Under the pieces are notes generated by a model. That model saw only the letters and a program-made list of their open reading frames with translations, had not been told where the DNA came from and searched no databases. The position numbers and the translations under genes are program-made. Source: Acomys russatus (lineage: Eukaryota; Chordata; Mammalia; Rodentia; Muridae). Taken from it: DNA of 64,000 bases. The DNA lies in assembly GCF_903995435.1 (NCBI RefSeq), contig NC_067151.1, positions 29,363,992 to 29,427,991 of the forward strand. Reading direction: 5' to 3'. Shown here one piece after another: positions 30,896-41,487 of the stretch. The stretch's first letter is position 1. Each line of letters begins with the position of its first letter.

Positions 30896-31355
30896 AAGGT
30901 TGGGATTCAGGGATGAAGTCGTGGCGGGTGGGAGGATGTAAATATAGATTATGCAACTATAACTCTGGGGATAGTCCTGCATGGAACGACTGTAGGCAGA
31001 AGGGAGTAGAGACATGGACCAAAACACTCTGAAACGGACAGGCCAGGGAAGCTGAGGAGAAGCTGGGAAAAGAGCAACCAGCTGGGTGGGCAGGAAAGCA
31101 AAGCAAGAAAGTATGAGAGAAGCGAGGGCAGCAGGACTTTTAAAAGGACAGAGCTTCACCTGAGCTGAGGCAGGTGGTAAGCAAGCAAGATGTAGACCTC
31201 AGAATATTGTGTGCTTTTAAGTGAAATAACACGCTGAAAGATGGTGTCCAGCCAATGTTAGCTGTATTCAAATACGAAATGGTCCTAGTGATATTTTCTT
31301 TGGGTAAAGATACCTGATCATGCAAGGGTGGGGGAGGGGCTGGGGGTAGGGAGGG
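30896..31355. other. unique purine-leaning stretch
   Basis: G/A-rich with no repeat recognised; no exon support. Confidence 0.5.
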
Positions 31356-31519
31356 AGAGGGTGTCGGTGGCGCATGCCTGTAATCCCAGCACTTGGGAAG
31401 GCAGAGGCAGGAGGGTCTCTGTGAGTTTGAGGCTAGTCTTGTCTACAAAGCAAGTCTAGGACAGCTAGGGCTACACAGAAAAACCCTGTGTCTTGAAAAA
31501 CTGAAGAGAAAAAAAAAAG
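31356..31519 (+). mobile_element. B1 SINE
   Basis: Forward B1 with a decayed head (agagggtgtcggtggcgcat), 'gtctacaaagcaagtctagg' core and an A-tail. Confidence 0.93.
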
Positions 31520-31812
31520 GTATAAGGATGGGGCAAGATAATGAAAATCCTTGGTGTAGGTGGTGACCAAGATTCTGTGCTTAGTCTGACATTAACCAGG
31601 CTGACACTTCCTAGATGCACCTCCTTGCTTCCTGGTACAATCCAGTTCTAGCAAGATCCCTGCCAAGTCGGTATAGCAATTGTCCTAATCATCCTTGATA
31701 TCTGGCCAGGTCCCTTGTCATCCACACCCCCAGGCAACGTGTGACCACTCGGGCCTGTTGTGTCAGTTTATCCAGAATTCCTTTCACCCATGATTCCCCT
31801 CAGTAATTTTCT

Positions 31813-32004
31813 TTCCTTTTTTAAAAAAATAATTTATTTAATTTTATTTTTAGTGTGAGGGTGTCAGAGCCATCGGAACTGGAATTACAGACAGTTGTGA
31901 GCTGCCACGTGGTGGCTGGGAATTGAACCCAGGTCCTTTGGAAGAGCAGACAGTGCTCTTAACCACTGAGCCATCTCTCCAACCCCCCCCCCCCCCCCCC
32001 GCCG
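31813..32004 (-). mobile_element. B3 SINE, internally shortened
   Basis: Reverse B3 from a T/A-rich tail to ccactgagccatctctcca followed by a long C-run (31983-32000). GTAATTTTCT is repeated at 31803-31812 and 32005-32014. Confidence 0.9.
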
Positions 32005-32167
32005 GTAATTTTCTATCTGCTGACCCGCACCCTGCTCTTTGGCCATTTGCTTCCAATGGTTTATACTCTATTGGAATTAAGTCCAGTCTCTCTCTTACAC
32101 ATCAAGACCCCACTATGGTCACTCAGAGTAAAGGTTTGTCCTTTTTAAGCTTTAAAAAGTGTCACTG

Positions 32168-32327
32168 GCCAGGCTGTGCTGGTGCACGCCTTTAATCCCA
32201 GCACTTGGGAGGCAGACTTAGGTGGATTGCTGTGAGTTCGAGGCCAGCCTGGTCTACAAAGTGAGTCCAGGACAGTCAAGGCTACACAGAGAAACCTTGT
32301 CTCGGAAAAAAACGAAAATAAAAACAA
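32168..32327 (+). mobile_element. B1 SINE, 5' member of B1-B2 composite
   Basis: Forward near-consensus B1 whose A-rich tail runs straight into a forward B2. AAAAAGTGTCACTG (32154-32167) lies at its 5' side and is next seen only after the B2. Confidence 0.95.
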
Positions 32328-32515
32328 GGGGCTGGAGAGATGGCTCAGTGGTTAAGAGCACTGTCTGCTCTTCCAGAGGTCATGAGTTCAATTCCCAGCA
32401 ACCACATGGTGGCTCACAACCATCTATCATGAGATCTGATGTCCTCCTCTGCCTGAAGATGTACATGCACGCAGAGCACTGTATGCATAATAAATAAATA
32501 AATAAATCTTAAAAA
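32328..32515 (+). mobile_element. B2 SINE, 3' member of B1-B2 composite
   Basis: Complete forward B2 from ggggctggagagatggctca to (AAAT)n and an A-tail, followed by AAAAAGTGTCACTG at 32516-32529. Confidence 0.95.
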
Positions 32516-32529
32516 AAAAAGTGTCACTG

Positions 32530-33549
32530 AACAGTATCTACCTTAGAGAGCTGTAACAGTCCCCCAAAGGAACAGCAGCCTAGGAAGATGGGAGAGGACG
32601 GGGAAGGTCAATTTTGCCATAGAAAAGCCTGCTATCGGTGCTGTATCCCACGCTGAGAGTGTATTAATCAGTTGTTTGCTCATCTTTTTCCATATGTATA
32701 CTCTTTGGGTTTGTTTCTGGAATGTTCTGAGCCCACTGGGATTTTGCCAGGACCTCAGGGATAGTCTAGGCTGTCCCATCTGATTGCTTTATGTCCTGCT
32801 TGGGATGTAGTGCCATGGTTAATGCTGAAAAAGTACCCTGGAAAATGCTCGACTGGATTGACGAAGGGTGGACCAGGATATAGATCCCCCTAAACAGAGT
32901 ACTCCTTAACAACCAATGGCAGGACAGACTGATGAGGCAGGTGTGGTGCCTTGAGAATCATCAGAATGCTGCGTATGGGGATGCTTCTGGAGTTCGGGGG
33001 AGACGCCCATCTATCTGGGTTTCCTGAGAAACCAGAAACAGTCAGCTGCTGCTTTGATGAGAGGAGCAATGGTAAACAGCAGGGAGAGGAGATCGTGTCA
33101 GTCAGTGTGGAACAGAGAGCCAAGTCTGTCTCTGAGAGCTGATATGGGCTTTAGATTTAAACGGAGAACAATTGGGATTCAGCTGAGAGGAATTATAATT
33201 AAGCATTCCTGGCCGAAGTGCGTTCTGGCTGAGCATTGTTTCAGTTCTTGGGCTACAAGGTGGCTCAAAGAAATCCCGATGGCTTGAGATAACAGTATGC
33301 TTTCTGTAAGATAATTATAGTTACAGCCTGGCCGGTCGTAGATAACTGTCCTCATTTCAGGGGCTGGTCTGTCTGGCCATCAGTGCTTGAGGGGTAATGT
33401 CGATCCTTTGTTATAAAGATATGTATCAGTTCTGGCAGTTCCTGGAATTTAAGGCGACTCCAGATCTAGATACCTGTGGGGGTTTTGTCCTCCCAAGTGA
33501 GCAGTCAGGGCCTTTTTAGCAAAAGCAGTTTTTAAGGGCCTGTCATGTG
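32530..33549. other. 1.0 kb unique stretch, no gene seen
   Basis: No SINE. Open frames of 63-78 codons overlap on both strands near 32543-33287 without splice signals. Confidence 0.5.
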
Positions 33550-33690
33550 TTAAGTGGCCCTGGGTGATTCACTTAACCTTGACGGGTCTCTGTTTTCTCA
33601 TTCGGAAAAACTGAGGTGAGGGGAGAATTTACAGGGTGTTTGTAACCCTATAAGGTTCTAGAATAGTGCTGACTGAATATGCTCCATACC
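33550..33690 (+). mobile_element. MIR SINE, 3' part
   Basis: ctgggtgattcacttaacct, gtctctgttttctcattcgg and tagaatagtgctgactgaat follow the 3' half of MIR. Confidence 0.65.
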
Positions 33691-33801
33691 TATCAACAGC
33701 CATTTTCACACAGTGTGGAGTGTTGGGCACTATGGCCTCCAGGTGCTAGCAGTGGGGAGCTTTAAAGACCAAAGTCCTCACATTTATTTACGTCATCACA
33801 G

Positions 33802-33977
33802 AATATATATATATATATTTTTTTTTTCTTTTTTTTTTTTTTGAGACAGGGTTTCTCTGGGTAGCCTCGGCTGTCCTGGACTCACTTTGTAGACCAGGCT
33901 GGCCTCAAACTCACAGCGATCCACCTGCCTCTGCCTCCCACGCTGGGATTAAAGGCACGCACCACAACGCCCGCCTT
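33802..33977 (-). mobile_element. B1 SINE with (AT)n and T-run tail side
   Basis: Reverse B1 body from gagacagggtttctctgggt to ccacaacgcccgcc, missing a few bases of 'gagtgctggg'. An (AT)8 tract and T-runs precede it. Confidence 0.94.
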
Positions 33978-34507
33978 TTTCCCAGGCATCTTTAGGCTCA
34001 CTGGCCACAATTTTACGATTGACACTCATCTTAGAACCTGGAGGTTCAGGCTAGGAAAGGTTTAATGGCTTCAGCAGATATCTGCGTGGCCTGGCGCCAT
34101 CTTGATCTCCAGGTCTCCCAAGATGACAGCTGTGAAGAGTTTGATGGCACAATTGCTTCTCACTGTGACTGCGGGCAGTTCTGGGTCCCATGGCATCACA
34201 CATGGCAACTCAGAATGGATATGACTCGGCCTGATCCAACCTGCCCACCAGTGGGCGTGCAATGCCGTCATCCGCTGGAGTGTTCTCCACAAATGCTAAA
34301 GCTTAAGGAGATTCATATTGCTGCATGGTGGTGGTGGATTGATGGGGACTGAGCTTGCTCTAAGGACTCTGGAACCAGGAGACCTCCTATACTACTTAGG
34401 TGGATCCCGCTGAAATATTAAATCCATCCCGGCTGATGCTTCAAAGGTGAAGTGGGACTAACACAGTCCACTGACTGAGTGAATTAGGGCTAAAAGAAAT
34501 ATAGTTT
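33978..34507. other. unique stretch, no gene accepted
   Basis: A 95-codon plus-strand frame (34065-34352) and a 73-codon minus-strand frame cover the same bases. No motif or splice context. Not called. Confidence 0.45.
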
Positions 34508-34699
34508 GGGCTGGAGAAATGGCTCAGAGGTTAAGAGCGCCACCTGCTCTTCCAAAGGTCCTGAGTTCAATTCCCAGCAACCACATGGGAGCTCACAACC
34601 ATCTATAATATGATCTGATGCCCTCTTCTGGCATGCAGGTGTACGTGCAGGCAGAACACTGTATACATAATAATAAATCTAAAGAAAGAAAGAAAGAAA
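34508..34699 (+). mobile_element. B2 SINE
   Basis: Forward B2 from gggctggagaaatggctcag to acataataataaatctaa with an (AAAG)n tail. Confidence 0.95.
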
Positions 34700-34902
34700 G
34701 CATGTGCAGCACTGAGCACAGTTACCTGGGGGCAGGTAACTGTGGGGCACGGGCATGCTTCTTGGCTGGCGGCACAGGGTGGAGAGTGTGCCACGTGGTA
34801 TCGATTTGCCCAGTTCTCTTTCTCCTTATTTCCCTCTGGTATCTGGTGTGGCAGAACTGAGATGCCATTCTAAACAAACCCTAGTCTTAAGAGTGGGAGG
34901 TT

Positions 34903-35089
34903 AGCCTGCCATGGTGGGGCATACCTTTAATCCCAGCACTCGGGAGGCAGAGGTAGAGGCAGGAGTAGAGGGAGGCAGATTTCTGTGAGTTCAAGGCTAT
35001 CCAGATCTACAAAGTGAGCCCAGAACAGCTAAGGCTACATAGAGAAACCTTGTCTCAAATAAAACCAATAAATAAAATAAAAATAAATA
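34903..35089 (+). mobile_element. B1 SINE with short internal expansion
   Basis: Forward B1 in which the gcagaggcagg block is expanded to about four purine-rich GAGGC/GTAGAG units (34948-34980). A-rich tail. Confidence 0.92.
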
Positions 35090-35129
35090 ATGTTGTTTTG
35101 TTTCCTTTAGTTTTTGTCTGTTTTAAAGC

Positions 35130-35132
<3 letters not shown>

Positions 35133-35195
<63 letters not shown>
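35133..35195. repeat. (GT)n microsatellite
   Basis: About 60 bp of GT, joined to an old reverse SINE on its right. Confidence 0.97.
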
Positions 35196-35198
<3 letters not shown>

Positions 35199-35316
35199 TG
35201 GCTCTGTAGCCATGGGTGGCCTAGAAGGTGATATGTAGACAAGGGTAAACTCAAACTTAGCATAAACCTCTTGCTACTAAACTGGGATGACAGGTGTGTG
35301 TCAGCATACCCAGGAG
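35199..35316 (-). mobile_element. degenerate B1/B4-like SINE
   Basis: Reverse relic: ctctgtagccatgggtggcc, then gggatgacaggtgtgtgtca and gcatacccagg at its head. Confidence 0.45.
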
Positions 35317-35825
35317 GGCTGCAGGTATTTGACATGCCTTTCTGAAAAAAGCAATGAAAATATAGTCACTAAAACTTACTGAGCCTCAAAATCGAGCTCT
35401 GTAAAACACGCTTTGAGGCCGTACGCCTGAAGGAAGGTGCTGCCTCCTTTCACCGTGCAGACTTTGTACTACGGCCTTCCTCTGTTCTCTGTGAAGAGGT
35501 CGCTCAGGCCGCTGTGAGCCGTTGGAGTTGCTTCCCATCTTCTCGCTCTCTCCTTTTATCACCCCTGAGCTGACAGACATCAGTGTGGGTGAGCACGCAT
35601 GCGCAGGTTGCCCTAGTCTCTTCCCGCACTCTTTTGCGTCCTAGTTCTCAGAGCTTCTGCTTAGCTCAGAACTGAGTTGAGATTTCCCAAAATTTTCAAA
35701 TATGCCGTTTTGTAAAGGATGTTTTTCTCCTTGGTGAATCTACATGTAGCCTTTGTGCTGTTGGTGGGAAAAGGTTTTGTAAGACAGATGCGGTCTCGGG
35801 ATCAGCTCTCTCCTTGAGCCCAAAG
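35317..35825. other. unique stretch with raised CpG
   Basis: About 13 CpG between 35390 and 35680, above background. Contains an NRF1-like palindrome described separately. No exon supported. Confidence 0.45.
35590..35610. promoter_or_regulatory. NRF1-like motif
   Basis: ACGCATGCGCAGG around 35596-35606 matches the NRF1 half-palindrome (GCATGCGCA) and sits in a locally CpG-raised, SINE-free stretch. A single motif is weak evidence for a promoter. Confidence 0.25.
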
Positions 35826-35838
35826 TGAGAAAGTTTTT

Positions 35839-36003
35839 TTTTTTTTTTTTTTTTTTTTTGGTTTTTTTGAGACAGGGTTTCTCTGTGTAGCCTTGGCCAT
35901 CCTGGACTCACTTTGTAGACCAGGCTGGCCTCGAACTCACAGCGATCCGCCTGCCTCTGCCTCCCGAGTGCTGGGATTAAAGGCATGCGCCACCACGCCC
36001 GGC
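35839..36003 (-). mobile_element. B1 SINE, young
   Basis: Near-consensus reverse B1 with an uninterrupted T-run. Exact duplication TGAGAAAGTTTTT at 35826-35838 and 36004-36016. Confidence 0.97.
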
Positions 36004-36016
36004 TGAGAAAGTTTTT

Positions 36017-36172
36017 ATTTTATTTTGTTTTTTGGTTTCTCGAGACAGGGTTTCTCTGTGTAGCCTTGGCTGTCCTGGACTCGCGTTGTGGACCAGGCTG
36101 GCTTTGAACTCTCAGTGATCCACCTGCCTCTGTCTCCCAAGTCTTGGGATTAAAGGCGTGCGCCACCAGCCC
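36017..36172 (-). mobile_element. B1 SINE
   Basis: Second reverse B1 directly after the duplication of the first, with a (TTTTA/TTTTG) tail side and a shorter head (gcgccaccagccca). Confidence 0.95.
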
Positions 36173-36373
36173 ATTTAATGCCAGTGATTTTGTTTCATAT
36201 GGGAAAAGATCCAGTCCTTACTTCGGATGTTAAAGCCAGCCTTTGGTTCAGAGTGGACTGACCTCCTTCCTGGCTGGGTTTCATTGCGACGCAGCCCTTC
36301 AGGAAGTTGCTCCCATGACATCAGCTCAGTACTTAACGTTTCTTTGAGAGGTGGAGATAAAAATGGAACCTGG

Positions 36374-36526
36374 ACTGGGCAGTGGTGGCGCTCGCCTTTA
36401 ATACCAGCACTCCGGAGGCAGAGGCAGGCGAATTGCTGTGAGTTCGAGGCCAGCCTGGTGTACAAAGTGAGTCCAGGACAGCCAAGACTACACAGAGAGA
36501 CCCTGTCTAAAAAAAAGAAAAAAGAA
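36374..36526 (+). mobile_element. B1 SINE
   Basis: Forward B1 from actgggcagtggtggcgctc to ccctgtctaaaaaaaag. Confidence 0.95.
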
Positions 36527-37273
36527 TCTGGTGAGGTGATGCGGCCTGCACAAGGTCATGTAAATGACCAGCCCCTGGTCTTCTCAACCTGGCTTCTGTT
36601 TGGTCAGCTTGGACCTGATTTCAGTCATCTGCCTCCCTTGGTGTGTTCACCTAAGACCCATTACTGACCTCGTAAGCAATGTGTTCTCACGGAGGGTGCT
36701 GGAAGCACTACTTGGGATGGAAAAAACAAGAAAGGGGAGAGATGGGGGGGGGGAGAATATGGATTAGCACAGGAGAGGGGAAGCATGCTAGATGGAGGGC
36801 TGTAGGGGGTGGAGGTGGGGAGGGAGCGGCCCTATGGAAAGGAGGGAGGGAGAAGCTCTGGAATGTGAATTTGCAATCCAAAGGCATAATCTGCTTTTGA
36901 AAGGCTAACATTTTGGCAGGAGGCTGGCTGCTCTAGATGGAAGATAGGAGCAGCCTAACTCTTAGCATTTCAGACTAACTTCCTCCACTGTCTTATCTTC
37001 TTAACTGCACAGCAAGCTTCCAGAGCAGTGGGTGTTCTCAGAGGGAGGCATGGCCAGAACACCAGCCCCTCTGGCTTTTGCTCCAACTCCTAACCTGTAC
37101 TCCACTTATTTCTTATTTCTGTGTCCTAAGGCTCACACAAGCTAGGATAGACAGAAGACCTTAGCCTCTCGAAGTGCACACCCACGTATATCTATACATT
37201 TGTGCATGAGTACATGTGTGTGCACGTACATATGCATGCATGTATTCATGGGTGTATTACGATTAAAATGTAT
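36527..37273. other. unique stretch with polypurine tract
   Basis: Purine-rich run at about 36718-36862 (GGGA and GGAG units). Alternating purine-pyrimidine at 37190-37250. No gene seen. Confidence 0.5.
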
Positions 37274-37387
37274 CATTTGGGGAGGCAGAGGCAAGTGGAT
37301 CTCTTTGACTTTGAGGCCAGCCTGGGTTTACAAAGAGTCCAGGACAACCAAAGCTACACAGGGAAACCCTGTCTCAAGAAGAAAAAA
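37274..37387 (+). mobile_element. 5'-truncated B1 in second B1-B2 composite
   Basis: Starts at the internal ggggaggcagaggc block and ends accctgtctcaag plus a short A/G tail, directly followed by a forward B2. Confidence 0.92.
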
Positions 37388-37616
37388 GGGGCTGGAGAGA
37401 TGGCTCAGAGATTAAGAGCACTGTTTGCTCTTCCAAAGGTCCTGAGTTCGATTCCCACAACCACATGGTGGCTCACAACCATTTATGATGAGATCTGATG
37501 CCCTCTTCTGGCTGGCAGGTGTACCCGCAGGCAGAGTACTGTATACATAATAAATTAATTACACACACACAAAAAAAAAAAAAAAAAAAAGAAAGAAAGA
37601 AAAGAAAAAAAGAACA
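37388..37616 (+). mobile_element. B2 SINE in second B1-B2 composite
   Basis: Forward B2 with a long tail (CACACA, A-run, AAAG). AAAATGTA flanks the composite at 37265-37272 and 37617-37624. Confidence 0.94.
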
Positions 37617-37822
37617 AAAATGTAGGCATATGTGTGCATGCATGCACATTGGTTGGTGTGTTTGCTTGTGAGTGTGTCCTAGCACAGGGTACAAATGTAC
37701 AAGACTGTCAGTTGTACTCTCTTTAGGGAAGGGGTGTTTGAAAATGAGAATATTAGCATCTGCTTTTTCCTTAAAAGGGCAAGAAAACAGCTCCAAGGCT
37801 AGTCTCCAGGGTTCCCAAACTC

Positions 37823-38030
37823 AGCCAGGTGTGGTGGCGCACGCCTTCAATCCCAGCACTCGGGAGGCAGACGCAGGCGAATTGCTGTGAGTTTGAGGCC
37901 AGCCTGCTCTACAAAGTGAGTCCAGGACAGCCAGGACCACACAGAGAAGCCCTGTCTCAAAAGACCAACAAAAGAAAACAAAACAAAAAACAAAACAAAA
38001 CAAAAAAACCCCAAACCAAACCAAAAAGCA
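37823..38030 (+). mobile_element. B1 SINE with long (AAAAC)n tail
   Basis: Forward near-consensus B1. CCCAAACTC occurs at 37813-37821 and 38035-38043, a short target duplication. Confidence 0.95.
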
Positions 38031-38252
38031 AAGTCCCCAAACTCCATACCCAGGAAATAACTAACCTTACCACCCTGGTTATTCACGTTAAAGTCTACAG
38101 AGCTGCGGATGGTGACAAGACCCAGCAGACGCTTGGTTGGAACCTATGAGGAAATGGTATTTAAACTACTTCAGGAGAGACCTGGAGCCTCACTAAACTG
38201 CTCCCTCTTAAGGGAGCCCTTAAGTAAAGATTCTTACTAATAAAAGAATTTA

Positions 38253-38443
38253 AGGGGCTAGAGAGATGGCTCAGAGGTTAAGAGCATTGTTTGCTCTTCC
38301 AGAAGGCCTGAGTTCAATTCCCAGCAACCACATGGTGGCTCACAACCATCTATAATGGGATCTGATGCCCTCTCCCGGCATGCAGGTGTAAATGCAGATA
38401 GAGCACTCATACATGAAATAAAGAAATCTTTAAAAAAAAAAAA
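38253..38443 (+). mobile_element. B2 SINE
   Basis: Forward B2 from ggggctagagagatggctca to ataaagaaatctttaaaa. Confidence 0.95.
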
Positions 38444-38477
38444 TTTGAATAAGATACTCATCAGAAGCTAAGAACAT

Positions 38478-38479
38478 GT

Positions 38480-38511
<32 letters not shown>

Positions 38512-38658
38512 TTTGGTTTTTCAAGACAGAGTCTCTCTGTGTTAGCCTTGGCTATCCTGGGCTAGCTTTGTAGACCAGGCTGACCTCGAACTCACAGCTA
38601 TCCGCCTGCCTCTGCCACCCGAGTGTTGCGATTAAAGGCGTGGGCCACCATGCCCGGT
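38478..38658 (-). mobile_element. B1 SINE with (TTTTG)n tail
   Basis: Reverse B1 ending ccaccatgcccgg. GCTAAGAACAT repeats exactly at 38467-38477 and 38659-38669. Confidence 0.95.
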
Positions 38659-38749
38659 GCTAAGAACATTTTTATTCGAGTTTAAAAGTAAAAACCCCAC
38701 GGCAGGAAATCTGTAAATCAGCAGCTGGCCAGAGAAAAAGAATGGAGGG

Positions 38750-38966
38750 AAGGGCGGGTGGTGGCAACACTTGTAATCCTAGCACTCTGGAGGCAGAGGC
38801 AGGGGACCTCTGTGAGTTCAAGGCCAGCCTGGTCTACAGAGTGAGTCCAGAACAGCCAAGGCTGCACAGAGAAACCTGACTTGGAAAAACAAAATAAAAC
38901 CAAAAAACTCCTAAAACAAAACAAACAAACAGACAAAAACAAAAAAAGAAAAAGAAAGAAAGAAAG
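38750..38966 (+). mobile_element. B1 SINE with long A-rich tail
   Basis: Forward B1 body to about 38885, then about 80 bp of CAAA/AAAG tail leading to a (GAA)n tract. Confidence 0.93.
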
Positions 38967-39022
38967 GAAGAAGAAGAAGAAGAAGAAGAAGAAGAAGAAG
39001 AAGAAGAAGAAGAAGAAGAAAA
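38967..39022. repeat. (GAA)n microsatellite
   Basis: About 18 AAG/GAA units at the end of the B1 tail, followed by an A-run. Confidence 0.96.
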
Positions 39023-39319
39023 GGAGGGGAAAAAAAAAAAGCCGTGCCATTTGGTTCCAGGCTCAGGAATGTGTAAGGAAAAGCAGCACTCGTTCTGACT
39101 TAGAAAAGTATGCAGACCCAGCTGGACCTCACAGCTGCTCTGCTCCTACGCATTGTGCTAGGGTGTGGGAATTCTGGGAAGGAAAAGTACGGTATTCCGT
39201 TAAAGGACTAAGTATTTTGCCCATCTCTTTAGGCTTAAGGTGAGCCTGCCTTCCTTGCCTAAGTGCGTGACCCTACCCAACTGGAATGCTAGGTTCCCAG
39301 CCAGGCAGAGATTCTATCC

Positions 39320-39500
39320 TCCTGACGTCTACGGCGGAAGTGAATGACAGCCGGAGAAGCCAGTTCCTGCTTCCAGAGACGGGCAGGCAGGCGTGGGCGG
39401 AGGCCTCCTGAGGAATTCACCTTCTGGAGGCAGCCGACTACCAGCGGCCTTACCTCGTGCTCCTGCCGATCGCTGGGAACATGCAGGCAGGTGAGCTCTG
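39320..39500. promoter_or_regulatory. candidate two-way promoter / first exon
   Basis: About a dozen CpG in 180 SINE-free bp. It has an ETS-type CGGAAGTG at 39335-39342 next to a TGACGTCT CRE-like half site, and a GGGCGGAG GC box near 39396. A strong plus-strand splice donor, GCAG/GTGAGC, lies at 39490/39491. A strong minus-strand donor, GAG/GTAAGG, is the reverse of 39448-39456. ETS motifs, GC boxes and CpG are typical of TATA-less rodent promoters. No transcript evidence is available here. Confidence 0.35.
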
Positions 39501-40619
39501 GTTCTTGGAGGGGATGCTGAGCTCTCTGCAAGATGTCTCTCTGAAGGATTTCTGGCTTCTTGCTGTGTGTGGTGAGCCCCCAGTTTTGGAGAGTTTAAAG
39601 ATAAACGGCAAATCTCTTCCGTACTATCCAAAAGGGTTCAACATCCAAACGAAACTAGCCGTAGAACAATTAGTAGCAGAATAACCATATAAGGCCGTTT
39701 ACTGTGCGCATGTGCAGAAGAGCCAGCCCAACATGAGTCTCAGTGCTCAGCGCTGGGGAGAAGGAGCTGCAGTTATTACTGGAGGGGAAATGAGTAGACC
39801 CGAGGACAGAGCCGACAATGGCTTATAAAAATGATTCTCTCTGGAGACTGAATTGGGATCTAGAAACACAATGGTTTGTGGCCAGGTCTGTCTTGATTTG
39901 ATGACGTTCCCACCTTCCTTCCTCTGGGGTCAATTTGGCTTTCCCTGGCTAGTGAGACATCAGGGGAGAGATGTATGGCAGCTGGGTTCCCTCTGGGAGA
40001 CCTTCCAATAAGAGAATGGGTTCTTAGGGGTGGAAGCCAGGGTGGGGGTGAGGGCGGGAGCGGGGGTGGAGGCAGGGGTGGGGTCGTCCCCGTCTAGGGC
40101 TTCAGACTCCTTCTAAGCCCTGCTCATTTTCCTGTAGTGCAAAGTGTCACTTGATTTTCTGAGCCCCCTGGAAACCATGGGGACCCTTAGCAAAAAGGCA
40201 CCTACAGTGAAGGTGGACTGAGGCTGGGACCCACACGCCCCTCCAGCAGGGTGAGACTGGTGACGGCCATCACAAACTGCCACTGGGATAGTAGCCCTCA
40301 AAGTTTAATAACCTGAGCTTCCTCACCTGTTTCTTGGACTTTTTTTTTTTCCCCCCCATTCTGAAGTGAACTCTCAGAGAGACCACGGATGGCTGATACT
40401 TCGCCTTTAGGAGATGATAGGGTGGTTTATATTCTTGTGTTTTTCATTAAAATAACCTCTCCAAACATAGCACATTCTGGGCGTGGAAATCATTTGGCAG
40501 TGTTGAGGGTATTCTCTGTCCTTGTAACTCTACCTCGAGAAGACGCCTGGCCCTGCCCCTTCTGCCCGCAAGAGGGCATTCATGTGGTAGGTAGGCCTGC
40601 ATCAAGATACGCCAGGGGA
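39501..40619. other. unique stretch with G-rich patch
   Basis: A GCGCATGTGCAG motif (NRF1-like) lies at about 39706-39717. Apart from the G-rich run at 40040-40084 and T/C runs at 40339-40359, no element or exon is recognised. Confidence 0.45.
40040..40084 (+). repeat. G-rich run with G-quadruplex potential
   Basis: Imperfect units of GGGTGGGGGTGAGGGCGGGA type with at least six runs of three or more G in 45 bp. Shaped like a G-quadruplex former rather than a transposon. Confidence 0.8.
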
Positions 40620-40792
40620 GGCCCGGCGTGGTGGCGCATACCTTTAGTCCCAGCACTCAGGAGGCAGAGGCAGGTGGATCGCTGTGAGTTCGAGACCAGC
40701 CTGGTCTACAAAGTGAGTCCAGGACAGCCAAGGCTACACAGAGAAACCCTGTCACAAACAAACAAACAAACAAACAAACAAGCAAACAGAAA
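40620..40792 (+). mobile_element. B1 SINE with (CAAA)n tail
   Basis: Near-consensus forward B1. AAGATACGCCAGGG (40604-40617) and AAGATATGCCAGGG (40793-40806) match at 13 of 14. Confidence 0.96.
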
Positions 40793-40806
40793 AAGATATG
40801 CCAGGG

Positions 40807-41216
40807 AAGAATGATGCTTTCTCTTAAGATGAAGAAACCAAGTCCCATTTACTGTTTTATCTAAAACCACTAAAATACTGGGTAAGAGAGAGCCACAAGA
40901 CCCTGGACACTGGGCTGTGAACAACAGAGCTCCCTACGAGACAGGAAACAAAGGAGTTCAGACTCATGGGTGTCCTGGCTTGGTGTAGAGTTATAAGACT
41001 ACAGCGTGGGACAGAGAACTCAGCTAGTGCCTTCCCTGAGGTAAGGAAAGGAAACTAAGTGTCCCTGAAGAATGAAGCTCTGGAGCTATGGTGCACAGGC
41101 TGGAAGGCTGGAGGAAGAAGAGGGCCGCAAAGACAGGGAGCCTTGGTGTAGGCTTACAAGAGCTCTCTTGGATGTGGCAAGAGTGCCACTCATCACAAAT
41201 ATGTGAGGGATCCTGC
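40807..41216. other. unique stretch, no gene seen
   Basis: No repeat or exon recognised. Confidence 0.5.
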
Positions 41217-41231
41217 AAAAGAACAATATGA

Positions 41232-41387
41232 GCCGGCCGTGGTGGCGCACACCTTTAATCCCAGCACTTGGGAGGTAGAGGCAGGCCAATCACTATGAGT
41301 TCGAGGGCAGCCTGGTCTACAAAGTGAGTCCAGGACAACCAAGGCTACACAGAGAAACCCTGTCTCGAAAAACAAAAAAACAAAACA
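41232..41387 (+). mobile_element. B1 SINE with exact target duplication
   Basis: Forward B1. AAAAGAACAATATGA is exact at 41217-41231 and 41388-41402. Confidence 0.96.
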
Positions 41388-41467
41388 AAAAGAACAATAT
41401 GAAATAATCAAAAGGAACAACAACACGAAATAATCAGAGGGGACAGGGCTCATTGCGGTGCCAGCGA

Positions 41468-41487
41468 TGTGTGTGCATGTGCGTGCA

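Noticed and set aside
32328..32515. tRNA-like A and B boxes in B2/B3 elements
   Set aside because: These belong to the SINE internal promoter derived from a tRNA; no cloverleaf tRNA gene is present.
34065..34352. 95-codon open frame, plus strand
   Set aside because: An opposed frame of 73 codons covers the same bases; no known domain and no splice sites.
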